Of a stretch of 38,972 nucleotides of DNA, positions 16,424-25,330 are shown piece by piece; positions within the stretch are counted from its first letter, which is position 1; each line of letters opens with the position of its first letter. Made by a program: the position numbers and the translations under genes. A model generated the notes under the pieces. The model saw only the letters and a list, made by a program, of their open reading frames with translations, was not told the DNA's origin and searched no databases. Location of the stretch: contig JAFDBP010000118.1 of assembly GCA_019313245.1 (NCBI GenBank), forward strand, positions 1-38,972, written 5' to 3'. The stretch comes from Deltaproteobacteria bacterium (GTDB lineage: Bacteria > Myxococcota_A > UBA9160 > SMWR01).

Positions 16424-18166
16424 ATGGACATCTACACCACCAGCATCTTGATCAGCATCGTAATCTACGCGCTAATCGGCAATTACGCGGGGCGGAAGGT
16501 CAAACACCTCGAGGACTACTTCGTGGTGGGACGCCAGGCGCCGACGCTGTTGATCGTCGGCACGCTCGTGGCCAGCGTGCTCAGCACCAACGCCTTCCTG
16601 GGTGAGACCGGCTTTTCCTATGCCACCCAGGGCGGCGCCTACGTGCTGTGGCCGTCGATCTGGGTGACGGGCTACGTGTGGGGCGCGCTCTACTTCGGCC
16701 GCTACCTGCGGCGCAGCCGCAAGCTCACCGTTGCGGAATTCTTCGGCTGGCGCTTCGACAGCCAGGCCGTGCAGGCTGCCGCCGGTGTCACCATCGTAAT
16801 CGGTCTGGGCGGCTATCTGCTGGCTGTCACCCAGGGCGCCGCACTCATCCTCTCTCAACTAACACCCATGAGCTACATCCAGGGTCTCATCGTGGCCTGG
16901 GTGAGTTACACGCTCTTCACCCTCTACTCGGGCTCGCGAGGCGTCGTCATCACCGACACGATCATGTTCCTGCTGTTCACCGTGATGAGCTTCGTCGCGC
17001 TCTACTACATCGTCGGGGCTCACGGAGGCTGGCTGTCCTCCCTCGAGGGGCTCAGTCGACTCGAAGAAAAACCCGACCTGATGAGCTGGCACGGCGTCGT
17101 CGGCCCAGGTACGGAGTGGCCAACCGCCCTCGACTACGCGATCTGGTCGATCGTCCAGGGCATCGCATGGGCGCTCGTCACTGCGGTGAGCCCCTGGCAA
17201 TCGAGTCGCTACCTGATGGCGAAGTCGGAGCACGTGGTGATTCGCTCCGGGTGCATCGCGGCGATCGTCACCGCAGTGAGCAACATGGCGCTCTACGCAG
17301 CGGCGACCGTGGTCAACCTCAGCAAGATCGACATCTTCCCCGACGATCAGACGATGATCTGGGCGGCCCTCAACATGATGCCGCCACTGATCGGCGCCCT
17401 GCTGCTGGCCGGCGTCGCGGCGGCGGCGTTTTCTTCGGCGACGACCTTCCTGTCGCTGATCGGCTTCAGCGTGACGCAGGACATCTTTCCCCACCGCGAG
17501 CGCGACGATCGCAGCATGCTTCGCCTCAGCCGCACGATGATGCTGCTCGTCGGCGCGGTGGCGCTCCTGATCAGCCTGTTCCTGCCGCCGAGCATCTTCT
17601 GGCTGGCGTACTACGTCGGCACGGTATTCGCCTCATCGTGGGGCGCCGTCGGCTTCATGAGCGTGTGGAGCGACAAGATCACCGCGCGCGCGGCCTACTG
17701 GGGCATCATCTCGGGCTTCGTCGGAAACGTCATCCCGCGTCTGTTCGACACGCTGGGCTGGATCGATCTGCCCTCGTATCTGAATCCGATCGTGATCGGT
17801 GGCGCAATCAGCCTCGTCGTCGTCGTGTGCCTATCCCACCTCGGCGGCGTGACCGAAGTGCAGCGCGCGCGCCGGCTGGCACTGCACGAGACACCCGAAG
17901 AAGATCGCGACGCCGCGCAAACCGGGAAGACACAGCGAAGCGCCCTCGGCGTCGCGATCTCGGGCGTCTTTCTGACAGCGATGCTGCTGTACTACTACGT
18001 GTTTCCCTATCAGCGAACCACCGGCACCCTGCGCGAAGGTGGCGGGCTCGACTGGTGGTCGGTCGAGGCCCTGCTGGCGATGGCCTGGGCGGCGCTCTAC
18101 GTGCCCTGGGGCATCATGGCCTACAAGGTGGTCGGCCGTTCCTATGCGAGCAAGCGGCCGCACTGA
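16424..18166 (+). CDS. Second sodium:solute symporter family protein
   Basis: This 580-residue membrane protein also has the SSS fold but belongs to a different branch from the first symporter. The start has YALIGNYAGRKVKHLEDYFVV, and the sodium-site helix reads AAAAFSSATTFLSLIGFS (about residues 332-349). A cytoplasmic loop (GVTEVQRARRLALHETPEE) precedes the last two helices. The ATG directly follows the TAG of the molybdoenzyme gene without a clear ribosome site, which suggests coupled translation. Two different symporters around one enzyme gene suggest uptake of its substrate or exchange of its product, but this is inference. Confidence 0.88.
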   Translation: MDIYTTSILISIVIYALIGNYAGRKVKHLEDYFVVGRQAPTLLIVGTLVASVLSTNAFLGETGFSYATQGGAYVLWPSIWVTGYVWGALYFGRYLRRSRKLTVAEFFGWRFDSQAVQAAAGVTIVIGLGGYLLAVTQGAALILSQLTPMSYIQGLIVAWVSYTLFTLYSGSRGVVITDTIMFLLFTVMSFVALYYIVGAHGGWLSSLEGLSRLEEKPDLMSWHGVVGPGTEWPTALDYAIWSIVQGIAWALVTAVSPWQSSRYLMAKSEHVVIRSGCIAAIVTAVSNMALYAAATVVNLSKIDIFPDDQTMIWAALNMMPPLIGALLLAGVAAAAFSSATTFLSLIGFSVTQDIFPHRERDDRSMLRLSRTMMLLVGAVALLISLFLPPSIFWLAYYVGTVFASSWGAVGFMSVWSDKITARAAYWGIISGFVGNVIPRLFDTLGWIDLPSYLNPIVIGGAISLVVVVCLSHLGGVTEVQRARRLALHETPEEDRDAAQTGKTQRSALGVAISGVFLTAMLLYYYVFPYQRTTGTLREGGGLDWWSVEALLAMAWAALYVPWGIMAYKVVGRSYASKRPH

Positions 18167-18214
18167 AGCTCGCGGTTGGCGATTCGAATCGAAGCCGCGA
18201 ACCCGCATCGACCT

Positions 18215-18262
18215 GCATGGATCCCCATGCCGACCGACGCGCGGGTGCGGGTTGCCCTCGCG
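18215..18262. terminator. Two adjacent hairpins between convergent genes
   Basis: GCATGG-ATCC-CCATGC (18215-18230) is a perfect six-pair hairpin. CGCGcGGG (18238-18245) pairs with CCCtCGCG (18255-18262) with one mismatch. They lie just past the second symporter and just before the 3' end of the minus-strand dehydratase gene, so a bidirectional terminator is plausible. There is no U tract. Confidence 0.35.
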
Positions 18263-18270
18263 CGGCGCCC

Positions 18271-19809
18271 TCAACGCTTCGCAGCTTCGTCTCGCGCCGG
18301 AACTCCCGCGAGGCGTTTTGCGAGCCCCTTCTTCATTTCGAGCTCCGCCTGTCGGCCGATCTGGATGCGCTGCGCCTGGGGCGAGCCGGCGCCGTGCATC
18401 GACTCGGTCAGATAGCCGACGGCGTTGCGGCCCATGGTGAGGTTCTCGATCAGGCGCAGGATCCGGATGCGATCTTCCGTCGGGACATCGGAGCGCCCCT
18501 TCAGATACTTCTCGAGCAGGGGCCCCGTCTGCTCCGAGCGCAGGTCCGCCTCCGACGGACAGGTGACGAGCAGGCCCCCGGCGATGTCCTGTGCGAGACG
18601 CGCGATCTCGTACGGAAAGCGCGTCACGTTGTGCTTGCAGACGTTCGCGAGCATGTCGTTGGGTTCGTAGTTGCCCGCTGGCCGTCGAGCCGACTCGTGC
18701 GAGGCGGCGATTCCGGTGCCGTAGAGCGTCTCGTTCAGGTGCGTCATCTCGATCAGCTTGTCGCGGATGTGGGAGGCGTGCGGCACCCCGTTCATCTCCG
18801 CGATGCTTGCGGCCGCGCCCACCAGCACATCGCCGAGCCCGCTCTTGCAGACGTAGCTCCGGCGGTGGTAGCAGGTAAAGCGCTCGACGAGCGGGGCCGC
18901 CCACTCCACCTCTCCATCGAGAAACACCCGATCCCAGGGCACGAACACATCCTCGAGTACGATGAGGGCCTCCTGGCCGCTGAAGCCGGCGTTGCCGGCG
19001 TCGATGTCACCGCCTTCGAGCGCCCGGGTGTCGCACGACTGGCGTCCGTAGATGTAGGTGAGCCCCGGCGCATCCGCCGGGATCGCCGCGACGATCGCGT
19101 AGTCGCGATCGACCTCCCTGAGGCGCATGGTCGGCATCACGACGATCCAGTGGGAGTTCACGCAGCCCGTCTGGTGCGCCTTCGCGCCGCGCAGAACGAC
19201 GCCGTCGTCCCGACGCTCCACCACGCGCACGAAGAGATCCGGATCGTCCTGGTCTGCCGGGCCCTTGCTGCGATCGCCCTTCGGATCCGTCATGGCGCCG
19301 CCCACCACGAGGTTCCTCTGCTGTACGTGGCTCAAGAATTGGCGCAGCCGCTCGTGGTACGGCGTGCCCCTCTCCCGGTCGACTTCGTGGGTGATCGAAA
19401 AGAGGGCGTTGAAGGCGTCCATCCCGACGCAGCGCTGGAAGCACGTTCCCGTGAGCTGTCCGAGCCGGCGCTGCATCTTGTTCTGCAGCACCACGTCGTC
19501 GACACCCTCGGTCACGTGCAGGAAGCGGTTCACGGGCGCGTCGATGATGGACGAGTGTGCGGTCGCGAGCTCCGGGTCCGCCAGAGCGAGATCGTAGGTC
19601 TCGGCGACCGCGTTGACGGACGCCCGGATCAGCGGATGGTCGACCGGTTCCTCCACCCGCTCGCCAAACAGATAGACGCGCAGGCCGCGCCCGCGCAGGC
19701 TCGCCACGTAGTCGTCACCCGTGCGGATCGGTTGCTCGGGGCTCGGATGAAAGCGCGCCGGCTCACAAGCCGGTGCGTCTGAGATCGCTGCAGTCGGCTT
19801 CTCGGGCAT
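18271..19809 (-). CDS. abfD: 4-hydroxybutyryl-CoA dehydratase / vinylacetyl-CoA isomerase (HpaB superfamily)
   Basis: The 512-residue product closely follows the clostridial AbfD pattern. This FAD and [4Fe-4S] enzyme dehydrates 4-hydroxybutyryl-CoA to crotonyl-CoA. Recognisable blocks are VDHPLIR, CFQRCVGMDAFNALF, GAMTDPKGDRS, GAKAHQTG, YGRQSCDTR, HIRDKLIEMTHLNETLY, ANVCKHNVTRFPYEI and TESMHGAGSPQAQRI. All four cluster ligands have counterparts: Cys123, Cys127, His315 and Cys321. The His-to-Cys spacing is one residue shorter than in the clostridial protein (YVCK, not YGGCK). ATG 19809 is preferred over GTG 19842 because GAGGA lies seven bases upstream. It faces the symporter cassette and probably serves 4-hydroxybutyrate or GABA use. 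Confidence 0.9.
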   Translation of the reverse strand: MPEKPTAAISDAPACEPARFHPSPEQPIRTGDDYVASLRGRGLRVYLFGERVEEPVDHPLIRASVNAVAETYDLALADPELATAHSSIIDAPVNRFLHVTEGVDDVVLQNKMQRRLGQLTGTCFQRCVGMDAFNALFSITHEVDRERGTPYHERLRQFLSHVQQRNLVVGGAMTDPKGDRSKGPADQDDPDLFVRVVERRDDGVVLRGAKAHQTGCVNSHWIVVMPTMRLREVDRDYAIVAAIPADAPGLTYIYGRQSCDTRALEGGDIDAGNAGFSGQEALIVLEDVFVPWDRVFLDGEVEWAAPLVERFTCYHRRSYVCKSGLGDVLVGAAASIAEMNGVPHASHIRDKLIEMTHLNETLYGTGIAASHESARRPAGNYEPNDMLANVCKHNVTRFPYEIARLAQDIAGGLLVTCPSEADLRSEQTGPLLEKYLKGRSDVPTEDRIRILRLIENLTMGRNAVGYLTESMHGAGSPQAQRIQIGRQAELEMKKGLAKRLAGVPARDEAAKR

Positions 19810-19896
19810 GGCGCGGTCCTCGCTTCGCCGAATCCGGTGCACCCCGGAGCCTACCTCAGTCCGTCCGGACAGGTGTAGCGCTGGAACCGCCGCGGG

Positions 19897-20613
19897 TCAG
19901 TAGCGACCGATCATCCGCAGATACATCTGCGCGTCTTCGCGTTTGGGATGTTCGGCGAGCACGGCCTCCCACTCCTTCGCGGCCTCCTCGGTGCGGCCCA
20001 GCGAATACAGGGTGACACCGAGCTGTACTGCCGCGTCACAGAAGCCGGGATGACCGCGCAGCACGCGGCGAAATTCCGCGAGCGCGCGATCCGGCAGCCC
20101 CACGTCGCGCAGCGCGATGCCGAGTTTGTTTCGGATGTCGGGGAAGTTCGGGCAGCGGTCGAGCGCCTTGCGATAGGCCTCGATCGCCTCGCGCAATTCG
20201 CCAACTTCGCGGTAGGCGTCGCCGATCGCAGCGTGGAGGTTGGCGAGCTTGCCGCGAGTGGTCGAGTCGAGTGCGTCGCCGGCCGAGCGCGCCAACCTTC
20301 CCGCCCGCTCTGCGATCTCGCGGGAGCGATCGAAATCACCCTGGCTCTCGTAGACGTTGGCCAACGCGAGCAGCGCCTCCGAATACGAGGGATTGATGCG
20401 CAGGGCTTCGCGCAGCGAGTGGGCCGCCGCAGAGATATCGCCCTTGCGGTGGTACATCACGCCGATCATGTAGTGAACGTCTGCGAAATTGCGCGTTTGA
20501 ATCAGCCGGGTGAGGTGGGGAAGCGAGGCCTCGGCGTCTCCGCGCTCGAAGCAGCGCCGTCCGAGCTCGTAGTCGCGGCGCTCGCCGGGTGTCAACGGTC
20601 CAACCTCGTGCAT
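19897..20613 (-). CDS. Tetratricopeptide repeat protein
   Basis: The 238-residue protein is almost entirely TPR helices. Recognisable units include HYMIGVMYHRKGDISAAAHS, EALLALANVYESQGDFDRSR, AAIGDAYREVGELREAIEAY, DIRNKLGIALRDVGLPDRAL and AAVQLGVTLYSLGRTEEAAK. There is no signal peptide or membrane helix, so it is probably a cytoplasmic scaffold; the partner is unknown. ATG 20613 has a GGGG ribosome site within the end of bamD. The gap to bamD is ten bases, so the two form an operon. A role near envelope assembly is guilt by association only. Confidence 0.8.
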   Translation of the reverse strand: MHEVGPLTPGERRDYELGRRCFERGDAEASLPHLTRLIQTRNFADVHYMIGVMYHRKGDISAAAHSLREALRINPSYSEALLALANVYESQGDFDRSREIAERAGRLARSAGDALDSTTRGKLANLHAAIGDAYREVGELREAIEAYRKALDRCPNFPDIRNKLGIALRDVGLPDRALAEFRRVLRGHPGFCDAAVQLGVTLYSLGRTEEAAKEWEAVLAEHPKREDAQMYLRMIGRY

Positions 20614-20623
20614 CCATCGCCCC

Positions 20624-21406
20624 CTAGTCGCTCTTCGGCTCCTCTTCGATCCGCTTGGCTGCCGCAGCGGCGTACTCGGAATCCCGGTAATTCTGCACGA
20701 TCGACTGGAAGATCCGATCGGCCTCTTCGGTCCGACTCATCGCCGCGTAGCAGACGCCGAGATTGTAGAGCGCCTCGGCGTCGAGGCCGAGGCCGGGATA
20801 TTCGTTCAGCAACGACCGATAGCGCTCGGCGGCGCTCTCGTATTCCTCTCTCTGCAGATAGAACTCGGCGATCTCGGTGATGTTCTCGGCGAGGTGCGTG
20901 CGCAGATCTCGCCACAGGATCTCGGCTTCTCGGGCTTCTGGCGAATGCGGGTATTTCGCGAGCAGGCGGTCGAGGTGGAGCAGCGCGTCGCGAGTGGCGG
21001 TCTGGTCGCGGTTGGCCGCGTGCATCTGCCGCTCTCGGCACTGCGCCGAGCGCAGAATCGTATAGGGAACCTTCTCGTGTTGCGGGTGGAGATCCGCAAA
21101 GTCACGGTAGTAGGAGAGCGCCTCGTCGTAGCGGCGATCGTCGAAGTAGGCGTCGGCGATCTTGAGTTCGGCCAGGACGGCGATGTCGCTGTAGGGATAA
21201 TTGTCGATGATCGACTGGAGCTTCCCGATGGCCGCGACGTAGTCGACCGTGCGGAAGACGAGCCAGCTGCGGCCTTTGAGAATGTCGAGCGCCTCCTCGT
21301 ACAATTCTTCGGCCGGCGCCACATTCTCGAATGCCGGCGGCGGCGCCGAGCAGGCCGCCGCGACCACCAGGGCGATCGAAGCTAGGAATTTCGAGCGGTT
21401 GCGCAA
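20624..21406 (-). CDS. bamD: Outer membrane protein assembly factor BamD (lipoprotein)
   Basis: This 260-residue protein has the BamD layout: a lipoprotein signal (VVAAAC, Cys19) followed by five TPR-like repeats. These start with EELYEEALDIL and AAIGKLQSIIDNYPYSDIAVLAELKIADAYF. BamD is the essential periplasmic lipoprotein of the BAM complex that folds outer-membrane beta-barrels. It places the organism among diderm bacteria. The start is TTG at 21406 with GGGGAA six bases upstream; no later ATG would keep the signal peptide. It heads a two-gene operon with the TPR gene. A TTGACG hexamer on the minus strand (21451-21456) may be its -35 box. Confidence 0.82.
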   Translation of the reverse strand: MRNRSKFLASIALVVAAACSAPPPAFENVAPAEELYEEALDILKGRSWLVFRTVDYVAAIGKLQSIIDNYPYSDIAVLAELKIADAYFDDRRYDEALSYYRDFADLHPQHEKVPYTILRSAQCRERQMHAANRDQTATRDALLHLDRLLAKYPHSPEAREAEILWRDLRTHLAENITEIAEFYLQREEYESAAERYRSLLNEYPGLGLDAEALYNLGVCYAAMSRTEEADRIFQSIVQNYRDSEYAAAAAKRIEEEPKSD

Positions 21407-21457
21407 AGGTTCCCCGAACGTGCGGCCAATGATCGGTCCATCTGGATTCGCGTCAAT

Positions 21458-21485
21458 TTGCTAGCGTGTCCTACCCCATTATACC
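21458..21485 (+). promoter_or_regulatory. Candidate promoter of the 21504-25969 cluster
   Basis: TTGCTA (21458-21463) and TATACC (21480-21485) are 16 bases apart, 18 bases before the first start codon. The divergent bamD -35 candidate TTGACG (minus strand, 21451-21456) nearly abuts it, so the two promoters may interfere. Confidence 0.45.
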
Positions 21486-21503
21486 GGCGAGAGGAATACA
21501 TCG

Positions 21504-21719
21504 ATGAACAGGCGATCGCTCGAAAAAATGCGAACAGACCGGCGCCTCGCGGGGCGCAGTGGCTGGATTTCCCGCGCGGATCTGGATCGGGAGACCGAGG
21601 GCCTGCCGGATGCCAGCGGGAAAATCGCTGAGGAAGAGGCCGAACCCAACCCGGACGAAACCGATGCAAAGCCGCCCGAAGCGAATCCCCAGCTGACCGG
21701 CGGATTCGATACGGCCTAA
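21504..21719 (+). CDS. Small acidic hypothetical protein
   Basis: The 71-residue product is not recognised. The N-terminal half is basic and may be helical (RSLEKMRTDRRLAGRSGW). The rest is acidic, proline-rich and probably disordered. There is no signal peptide. ATG 21504 has GAGAGG nine bases upstream and a promoter-like sequence in front. The stop is 19 bases from the next start, so it heads the lipid-synthesis and ispE cluster. Its good initiation signals favour a real gene. Confidence 0.5.
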   Translation: MNRRSLEKMRTDRRLAGRSGWISRADLDRETEGLPDASGKIAEEEAEPNPDETDAKPPEANPQLTGGFDTA

Positions 21720-21738
21720 CCCAGATAGGGCTTCGCCC

Positions 21739-22374
21739 ATGATCAAGCAGCAGTTGGGAGATCGGCTCGACGGATGGATCCACACGGCCTTTCCGTTCCT
21801 GTTCGTCCGCCCGCTGAACCCCAACCTGCTGACCGTGCTCGGAGCCATCGGCTCGATCGTCGCCGCTGCCGCATTCGCAGAGGGCTGGCTCGTCTGCGGC
21901 GGAATCCTGATGCTCGCGAGCGGCTTCTTCGATCTCGTCGACGGCGTGGTCGCGCGACACCGGGGAATCGCCACGCGCTTCGGCGCGTTTCTCGACTCGA
22001 CCCTCGACCGGCTCGCCGACGTGGTGATCCTGGTGGGATTGTCGATCCACTTCGCGCGCATCGGAGAACCGGGCAACGTACTGCTCGTCGGAGCGGCGCT
22101 GACCGTGACGGTGCTGGTCTCGTACTCGGCCGCACGCGCAAAGCATTCCCTACCCGAAGGCATCAACGTCGGATTCTTCGAGCGCGGCGAGCGCGTCGGA
22201 CTGCTGGCCGCGGGGGCGATCCTGGGCTTTCTGGTGCCGGCGCTGTGGATCCTCACGATCGGCAGCACCGCGACGCTCGCCCAGCGCTTCGTTCGGGCCT
22301 ACCGTGAAATGGAACGACTCGACGCCGAAGAGCGAAACAGCCCGGAGGCGCCTGATTTGAGGACGGATACCTGA
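21739..22374 (+). CDS. CDP-alcohol phosphatidyltransferase family protein
   Basis: This 211-residue membrane enzyme has the complete CDP-alcohol phosphotransferase signature D-x2-DG-x2-AR-x8-G-x3-D-x3-D (Asp65, Asp68, Gly69, Ala72, Arg73, Gly82, Asp86, Asp90). The family transfers a phosphatidyl group from CDP-diacylglycerol to an alcohol at the inner membrane. The acceptor could be glycerol-3-phosphate or inositol phosphate; sequence alone does not decide. Several hydrophobic helices flank the motif. Its stop overlaps the start of the DUF1844 gene (TGATG). Confidence 0.85.
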   Translation: MIKQQLGDRLDGWIHTAFPFLFVRPLNPNLLTVLGAIGSIVAAAAFAEGWLVCGGILMLASGFFDLVDGVVARHRGIATRFGAFLDSTLDRLADVVILVGLSIHFARIGEPGNVLLVGAALTVTVLVSYSAARAKHSLPEGINVGFFERGERVGLLAAGAILGFLVPALWILTIGSTATLAQRFVRAYREMERLDAEERNSPEAPDLRTDT

Positions 22375-22694
22375 TGCCGACAGAACAAGACAAACGAGGA
22401 CCGGGCTTTACGATGAACGACCCCGACGAGCGATCGAAGGGCGCCGCCATCGACTTCTCGACGTTCGTGCTCTCCCTCGGGACCACCGCGCTCTACCAGC
22501 TCGGCCAGATCGGAGACCCCGAAGAGGGCGCCGAAAAGCGCCGCGAGCCCAATCTTCCCATCGCCAAACAGACCATCGACACCCTCGAGATGCTCACCGA
22601 GAAGACCCGCGGCAACCTCACGGACACCGAGTCCAAGCTGCTCGAGAGCATCCTCTACGAGCTGCACATGAAATTCGTCGAGGCCAGCAAGTGA
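22374..22694 (+). CDS. DUF1844 domain protein
   Basis: The 106-residue protein matches the DUF1844 pattern: IDFSTFVLSLGTTALYQLG, then NLPIAKQTIDTLEMLTEKT and LTDTESKLLESILYELHMKF. The family is small, cytoplasmic and of unknown function. An initial charged, flexible segment of about 25 residues precedes the domain. An internal ATG (MNDPDERSKG) is an alternative start. It overlaps both neighbours: TGATG with the upstream gene and GTGA with ispE. Such tight coupling implies coordinated production with ispE. Confidence 0.85.
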   Translation: MPTEQDKRGPGFTMNDPDERSKGAAIDFSTFVLSLGTTALYQLGQIGDPEEGAEKRREPNLPIAKQTIDTLEMLTEKTRGNLTDTESKLLESILYELHMKFVEASK

Positions 22695-23614
22695 GCACGC
22701 CGCCCGGCTCCGCCAGCCGGAGCCTGCGCTGCCACGCACCGGGCAAGATCAACCTCGGCCTGCGCGTCGTCGGCAGACGCCCGGACGGCTACCACGAGCT
22801 CGTGAGCCTGTTCGCGCCGCTGGATTTCGGTGACGACGTCGAGATCGCGATCTCCGATGCCAGCGCGCTCGAGATCGAACTCGAACTGAAGGGCGCGGGC
22901 GGTGGGATTCCCGCCGACGCCTCCAACCTCGCCCACCGGGCTGCCAGGGCCTTCGCGGAAGCCGCGGGCCTGAGCTGCCGAATCGAGCTGCGGATCGACA
23001 AGCGCCTGCCCGCGGGCGCGGGCTTGGGGGGCGGCTCCAGCGACGCGGGCGCGGTGTTGCGGGCGCTGCGCGAGCTGTTTCCGGGCGCGCTGGACGGGCC
23101 GCGCGTCGCCGAACTCGCGCTGGGGCTCGGGGCGGATGTGCCGTTCTTTCTCGACCCGCGACCCGCGCTGGTCAGCGGCATCGGCGAGCGACTCGAAGCC
23201 GTGGACGGCCTGCCCTCGCTGCCCGTCCTGCTCGCAAACCCGGGCATCGCGCTCTCGACCGCCGAGGTCTTCCAGGCCTTCGCGGCGATCCAGCCCGCGT
23301 TGACGAAATCCGCCCCCGATCGTACGATCCCGCCTCTTTCCGGGGTGACGAGCCCCGGATGGACGTTTGTGGGAGTCACCGGGCTCAGCCTGGAAAACGA
23401 CCTCGAACCGATTGCAATCCGACTGTGCCCGCCGATTGCGCGGCTGCAGAGACAGATCCGAGCCACAGGCGCGCCGGCGGTCGGCATGTCGGGCAGCGGG
23501 GCCACCGTATTCGGCCTTTTCGACTCCGCAGAAGCCGCGGAGCGCGCGCTAGAAGAGGCGGCCTTCGAGGCGCCCATCTGGGCCCGGGTCGCAGCCACAC
23601 GGGAATCTCGATAG
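22691..23614 (+). CDS. ispE: 4-(cytidine 5'-diphospho)-2-C-methyl-D-erythritol kinase
   Basis: IspE phosphorylates CDP-methylerythritol in the MEP isoprenoid pathway, in the cytoplasm. This 307-residue GHMP kinase has [21 protein letters not shown] at the N-terminus with Lys19. The ATP-binding glycine loop [15 protein letters not shown] follows at about residues 106-120. The C-terminal [13 protein letters not shown] motif is present. GTG at 22691 overlaps the preceding stop by four bases. It complements ispG elsewhere in the window. The gap to prs is 49 bases, with no room for the tRNA gene often found between ispE and prs. Confidence 0.95.
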   Translation: MSTPPGSASRSLRCHAPGKINLGLRVVGRRPDGYHELVSLFAPLDFGDDVEIAISDASALEIELELKGAGGGIPADASNLAHRAARAFAEAAGLSCRIELRIDKRLPAGAGLGGGSSDAGAVLRALRELFPGALDGPRVAELALGLGADVPFFLDPRPALVSGIGERLEAVDGLPSLPVLLANPGIALSTAEVFQAFAAIQPALTKSAPDRTIPPLSGVTSPGWTFVGVTGLSLENDLEPIAIRLCPPIARLQRQIRATGAPAVGMSGSGATVFGLFDSAEAAERALEEAAFEAPIWARVAATRESR

Positions 23615-23663
23615 GCTGACGATTCCCGATCGGGCCTCGAAACAGCCCCGGAGTATCCAGATC

Positions 23664-24602
23664 ATGCAACGCGCCAAGCTCTTCGCGGGGAACTCGAATC
23701 CCATACTCGCCGAGGCCGTGGCTCGCCACCTCGACACGCAGCTCGGCAAGATCGACGTGGGCACCTTCAGCGATGGCGAAGTCAACGTCGAGATCCACGA
23801 GAACGTCCGCGGCATGGACTGCTTCGTGATCCAATCGACGTCATCGCCCGCGAACAACCACCTGATGGAAATGCTGATCATGATCGATGCGCTGAGGCGC
23901 TCGTCGGCGAAGCGCATCACCGCGGTGATTCCCTACTACGGCTACGCGCGACAGGATCGCAAAGTGCGGCCGCGCGTTCCGATCTCCGCCAAACTGGTAG
24001 CGGACCTGATCAGCACGCCCGGAACCGATCGCCTGCTCTGCATCGATCTGCACGCGGGTCAGATCCAGGGGTTCTTCAACATCCCCGTCGATAACATCTA
24101 CGCAACGCCCGTGATGTTGGACGCGATCCGAACGCGCTACGAAGGACCGCTCACGATCATCTCGCCGGATGCCGGCGGCGTCGAGCGGTCGCGCGCCTAC
24201 GCGAAGCGGCTCGACGCGAACCTCGCGATCATCGACAAACGCCGCGAAGCCGCCAACGTGGCGGAAGTGATGAATATCGTCGGAGATGTGAAGGGGCAGA
24301 CCTGCGTGATCGTCGACGACATGGTCGATACGGCGGGGACGCTGGCAGAGTCTGCGGCGGCGCTGGAGCGAGAGGGAGCGAAGGCCGTCTACGCGGTCAT
24401 CACCCATCCGGTCCTGTCGGGTCCGGCCGTCAAACGCATCGCCGAGAGCCCGATCAAGGAACTCGTCGTCACCGACACGATCCCGCTGCGACCCGATGCA
24501 GAGGATTGCCCCAAGATACACGTCGTGACGATTGCTCCCCTGCTCGGAGAGTCGATCCGCCGAATCAGCAACGAAGAGAGCGTGAGTTCACTCTTCGTAT
24601 GA
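23664..24602 (+). CDS. prs: Ribose-phosphate pyrophosphokinase
   Basis: The 312-residue enzyme makes PRPP from ribose 5-phosphate and ATP for nucleotide, histidine, tryptophan and NAD synthesis. Motifs are standard: [47 protein letters not shown] and the PRPP-binding loop [15 protein letters not shown]. Length and order are typical of class I enzymes. ATG at 23664 follows a CGGAG element. It sits between ispE and rplY, an order seen in many bacteria. Confidence 0.97.
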   Translation: MQRAKLFAGNSNPILAEAVARHLDTQLGKIDVGTFSDGEVNVEIHENVRGMDCFVIQSTSSPANNHLMEMLIMIDALRRSSAKRITAVIPYYGYARQDRKVRPRVPISAKLVADLISTPGTDRLLCIDLHAGQIQGFFNIPVDNIYATPVMLDAIRTRYEGPLTIISPDAGGVERSRAYAKRLDANLAIIDKRREAANVAEVMNIVGDVKGQTCVIVDDMVDTAGTLAESAAALEREGAKAVYAVITHPVLSGPAVKRIAESPIKELVVTDTIPLRPDAEDCPKIHVVTIAPLLGESIRRISNEESVSSLFV

Positions 24603-24626
24603 AGAATCTATCGTTAGGAGAAACCC

Positions 24627-25316
24627 GTGGGTGAATTCGCACTTGGCGTTGAGTTACGAGAAGGACTGGGGAAGGGTGTGGCCCGCAAGCTGCGCGCGGC
24701 GGGCCGGATCCCGGCGATCTGCTATCGACGCAATGCGGAACCGGTCCCGGTCAGCCTCGATCCGAAAGAACTCGACCTCCTGCTTCGCAAGGCGAGCTCG
24801 GGCATCAATACGTTGATCGACCTCAAGGTGGCGGGCGGCGGCGACTTCGACGGCCGCCAGGTGCTCGTCAAGGAACTCCAGCGCGATCCGATCTCGGGCG
24901 CCTACCTGCACGCGGACCTCTACGCGGTCGACCTGCAGCAGGCGATCCACGTCGCGGTTCCCGTCAAACTCACCGGCACGGCCGTCGGCGTCGCGATCGG
25001 TGGCGGCATCCTCGATTTCGCAACCCGCGAACTCGATGTCGAATGTCTGCCGAACGCGATTCCCGAGGAATTCACCATCGACGTGAGCGGGATCGAAATC
25101 GGTCAATCCGTACACGTCAGCGACATTGCGGTTCCCGAGGGCGTCGAAATCCTCAACGACCCCGACGTCACGGTCATGTCCGTCGTGGCGCCGGTAGCGA
25201 TCGAGGAAGAGGCGCCCGCTGAGGAAGTGGGCGAAGAGGGAGAGGCAGTCGAAGCGGAGGCCAAGGCCGAGGATGCGGCGCCGGAAGATTCCGCGGAGAA
25301 GAAGAGCGACGACTGA
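24627..25316 (+). CDS. rplY: Large ribosomal subunit protein bL25, CTC/TL5 form
   Basis: This 229-residue protein has the 5S-rRNA-binding L25 domain (about residues 1-95, GKGVARKLRAAGRIPAICY). The TL5/CTC beta domain follows (about 96-190, FTIDVSGIEIGQSVHVSDI). A 35-residue Glu/Ala-rich acidic tail ends it. The CTC form is linked to general stress in some bacteria. The GTG start at 24627 has AGGAG eight bases upstream. Fifteen bases separate it from pth, with which it is usually cotranscribed. Confidence 0.95.
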   Translation: MGEFALGVELREGLGKGVARKLRAAGRIPAICYRRNAEPVPVSLDPKELDLLLRKASSGINTLIDLKVAGGGDFDGRQVLVKELQRDPISGAYLHADLYAVDLQQAIHVAVPVKLTGTAVGVAIGGGILDFATRELDVECLPNAIPEEFTIDVSGIEIGQSVHVSDIAVPEGVEILNDPDVTVMSVVAPVAIEEEAPAEEVGEEGEAVEAEAKAEDAAPEDSAEKKSDD

Positions 25317-25330
25317 CGCGACGGCCGGAA

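Noticed and set aside
16648-19782. 1044-codon open frame on the plus strand
   Set aside because: It runs out of frame through the second symporter and antisense to abfD; both real genes are unambiguous.
23615-23663. tRNA gene between ispE and prs
   Set aside because: Many bacteria have one there, but only 49 bases are available and no cloverleaf is visible.
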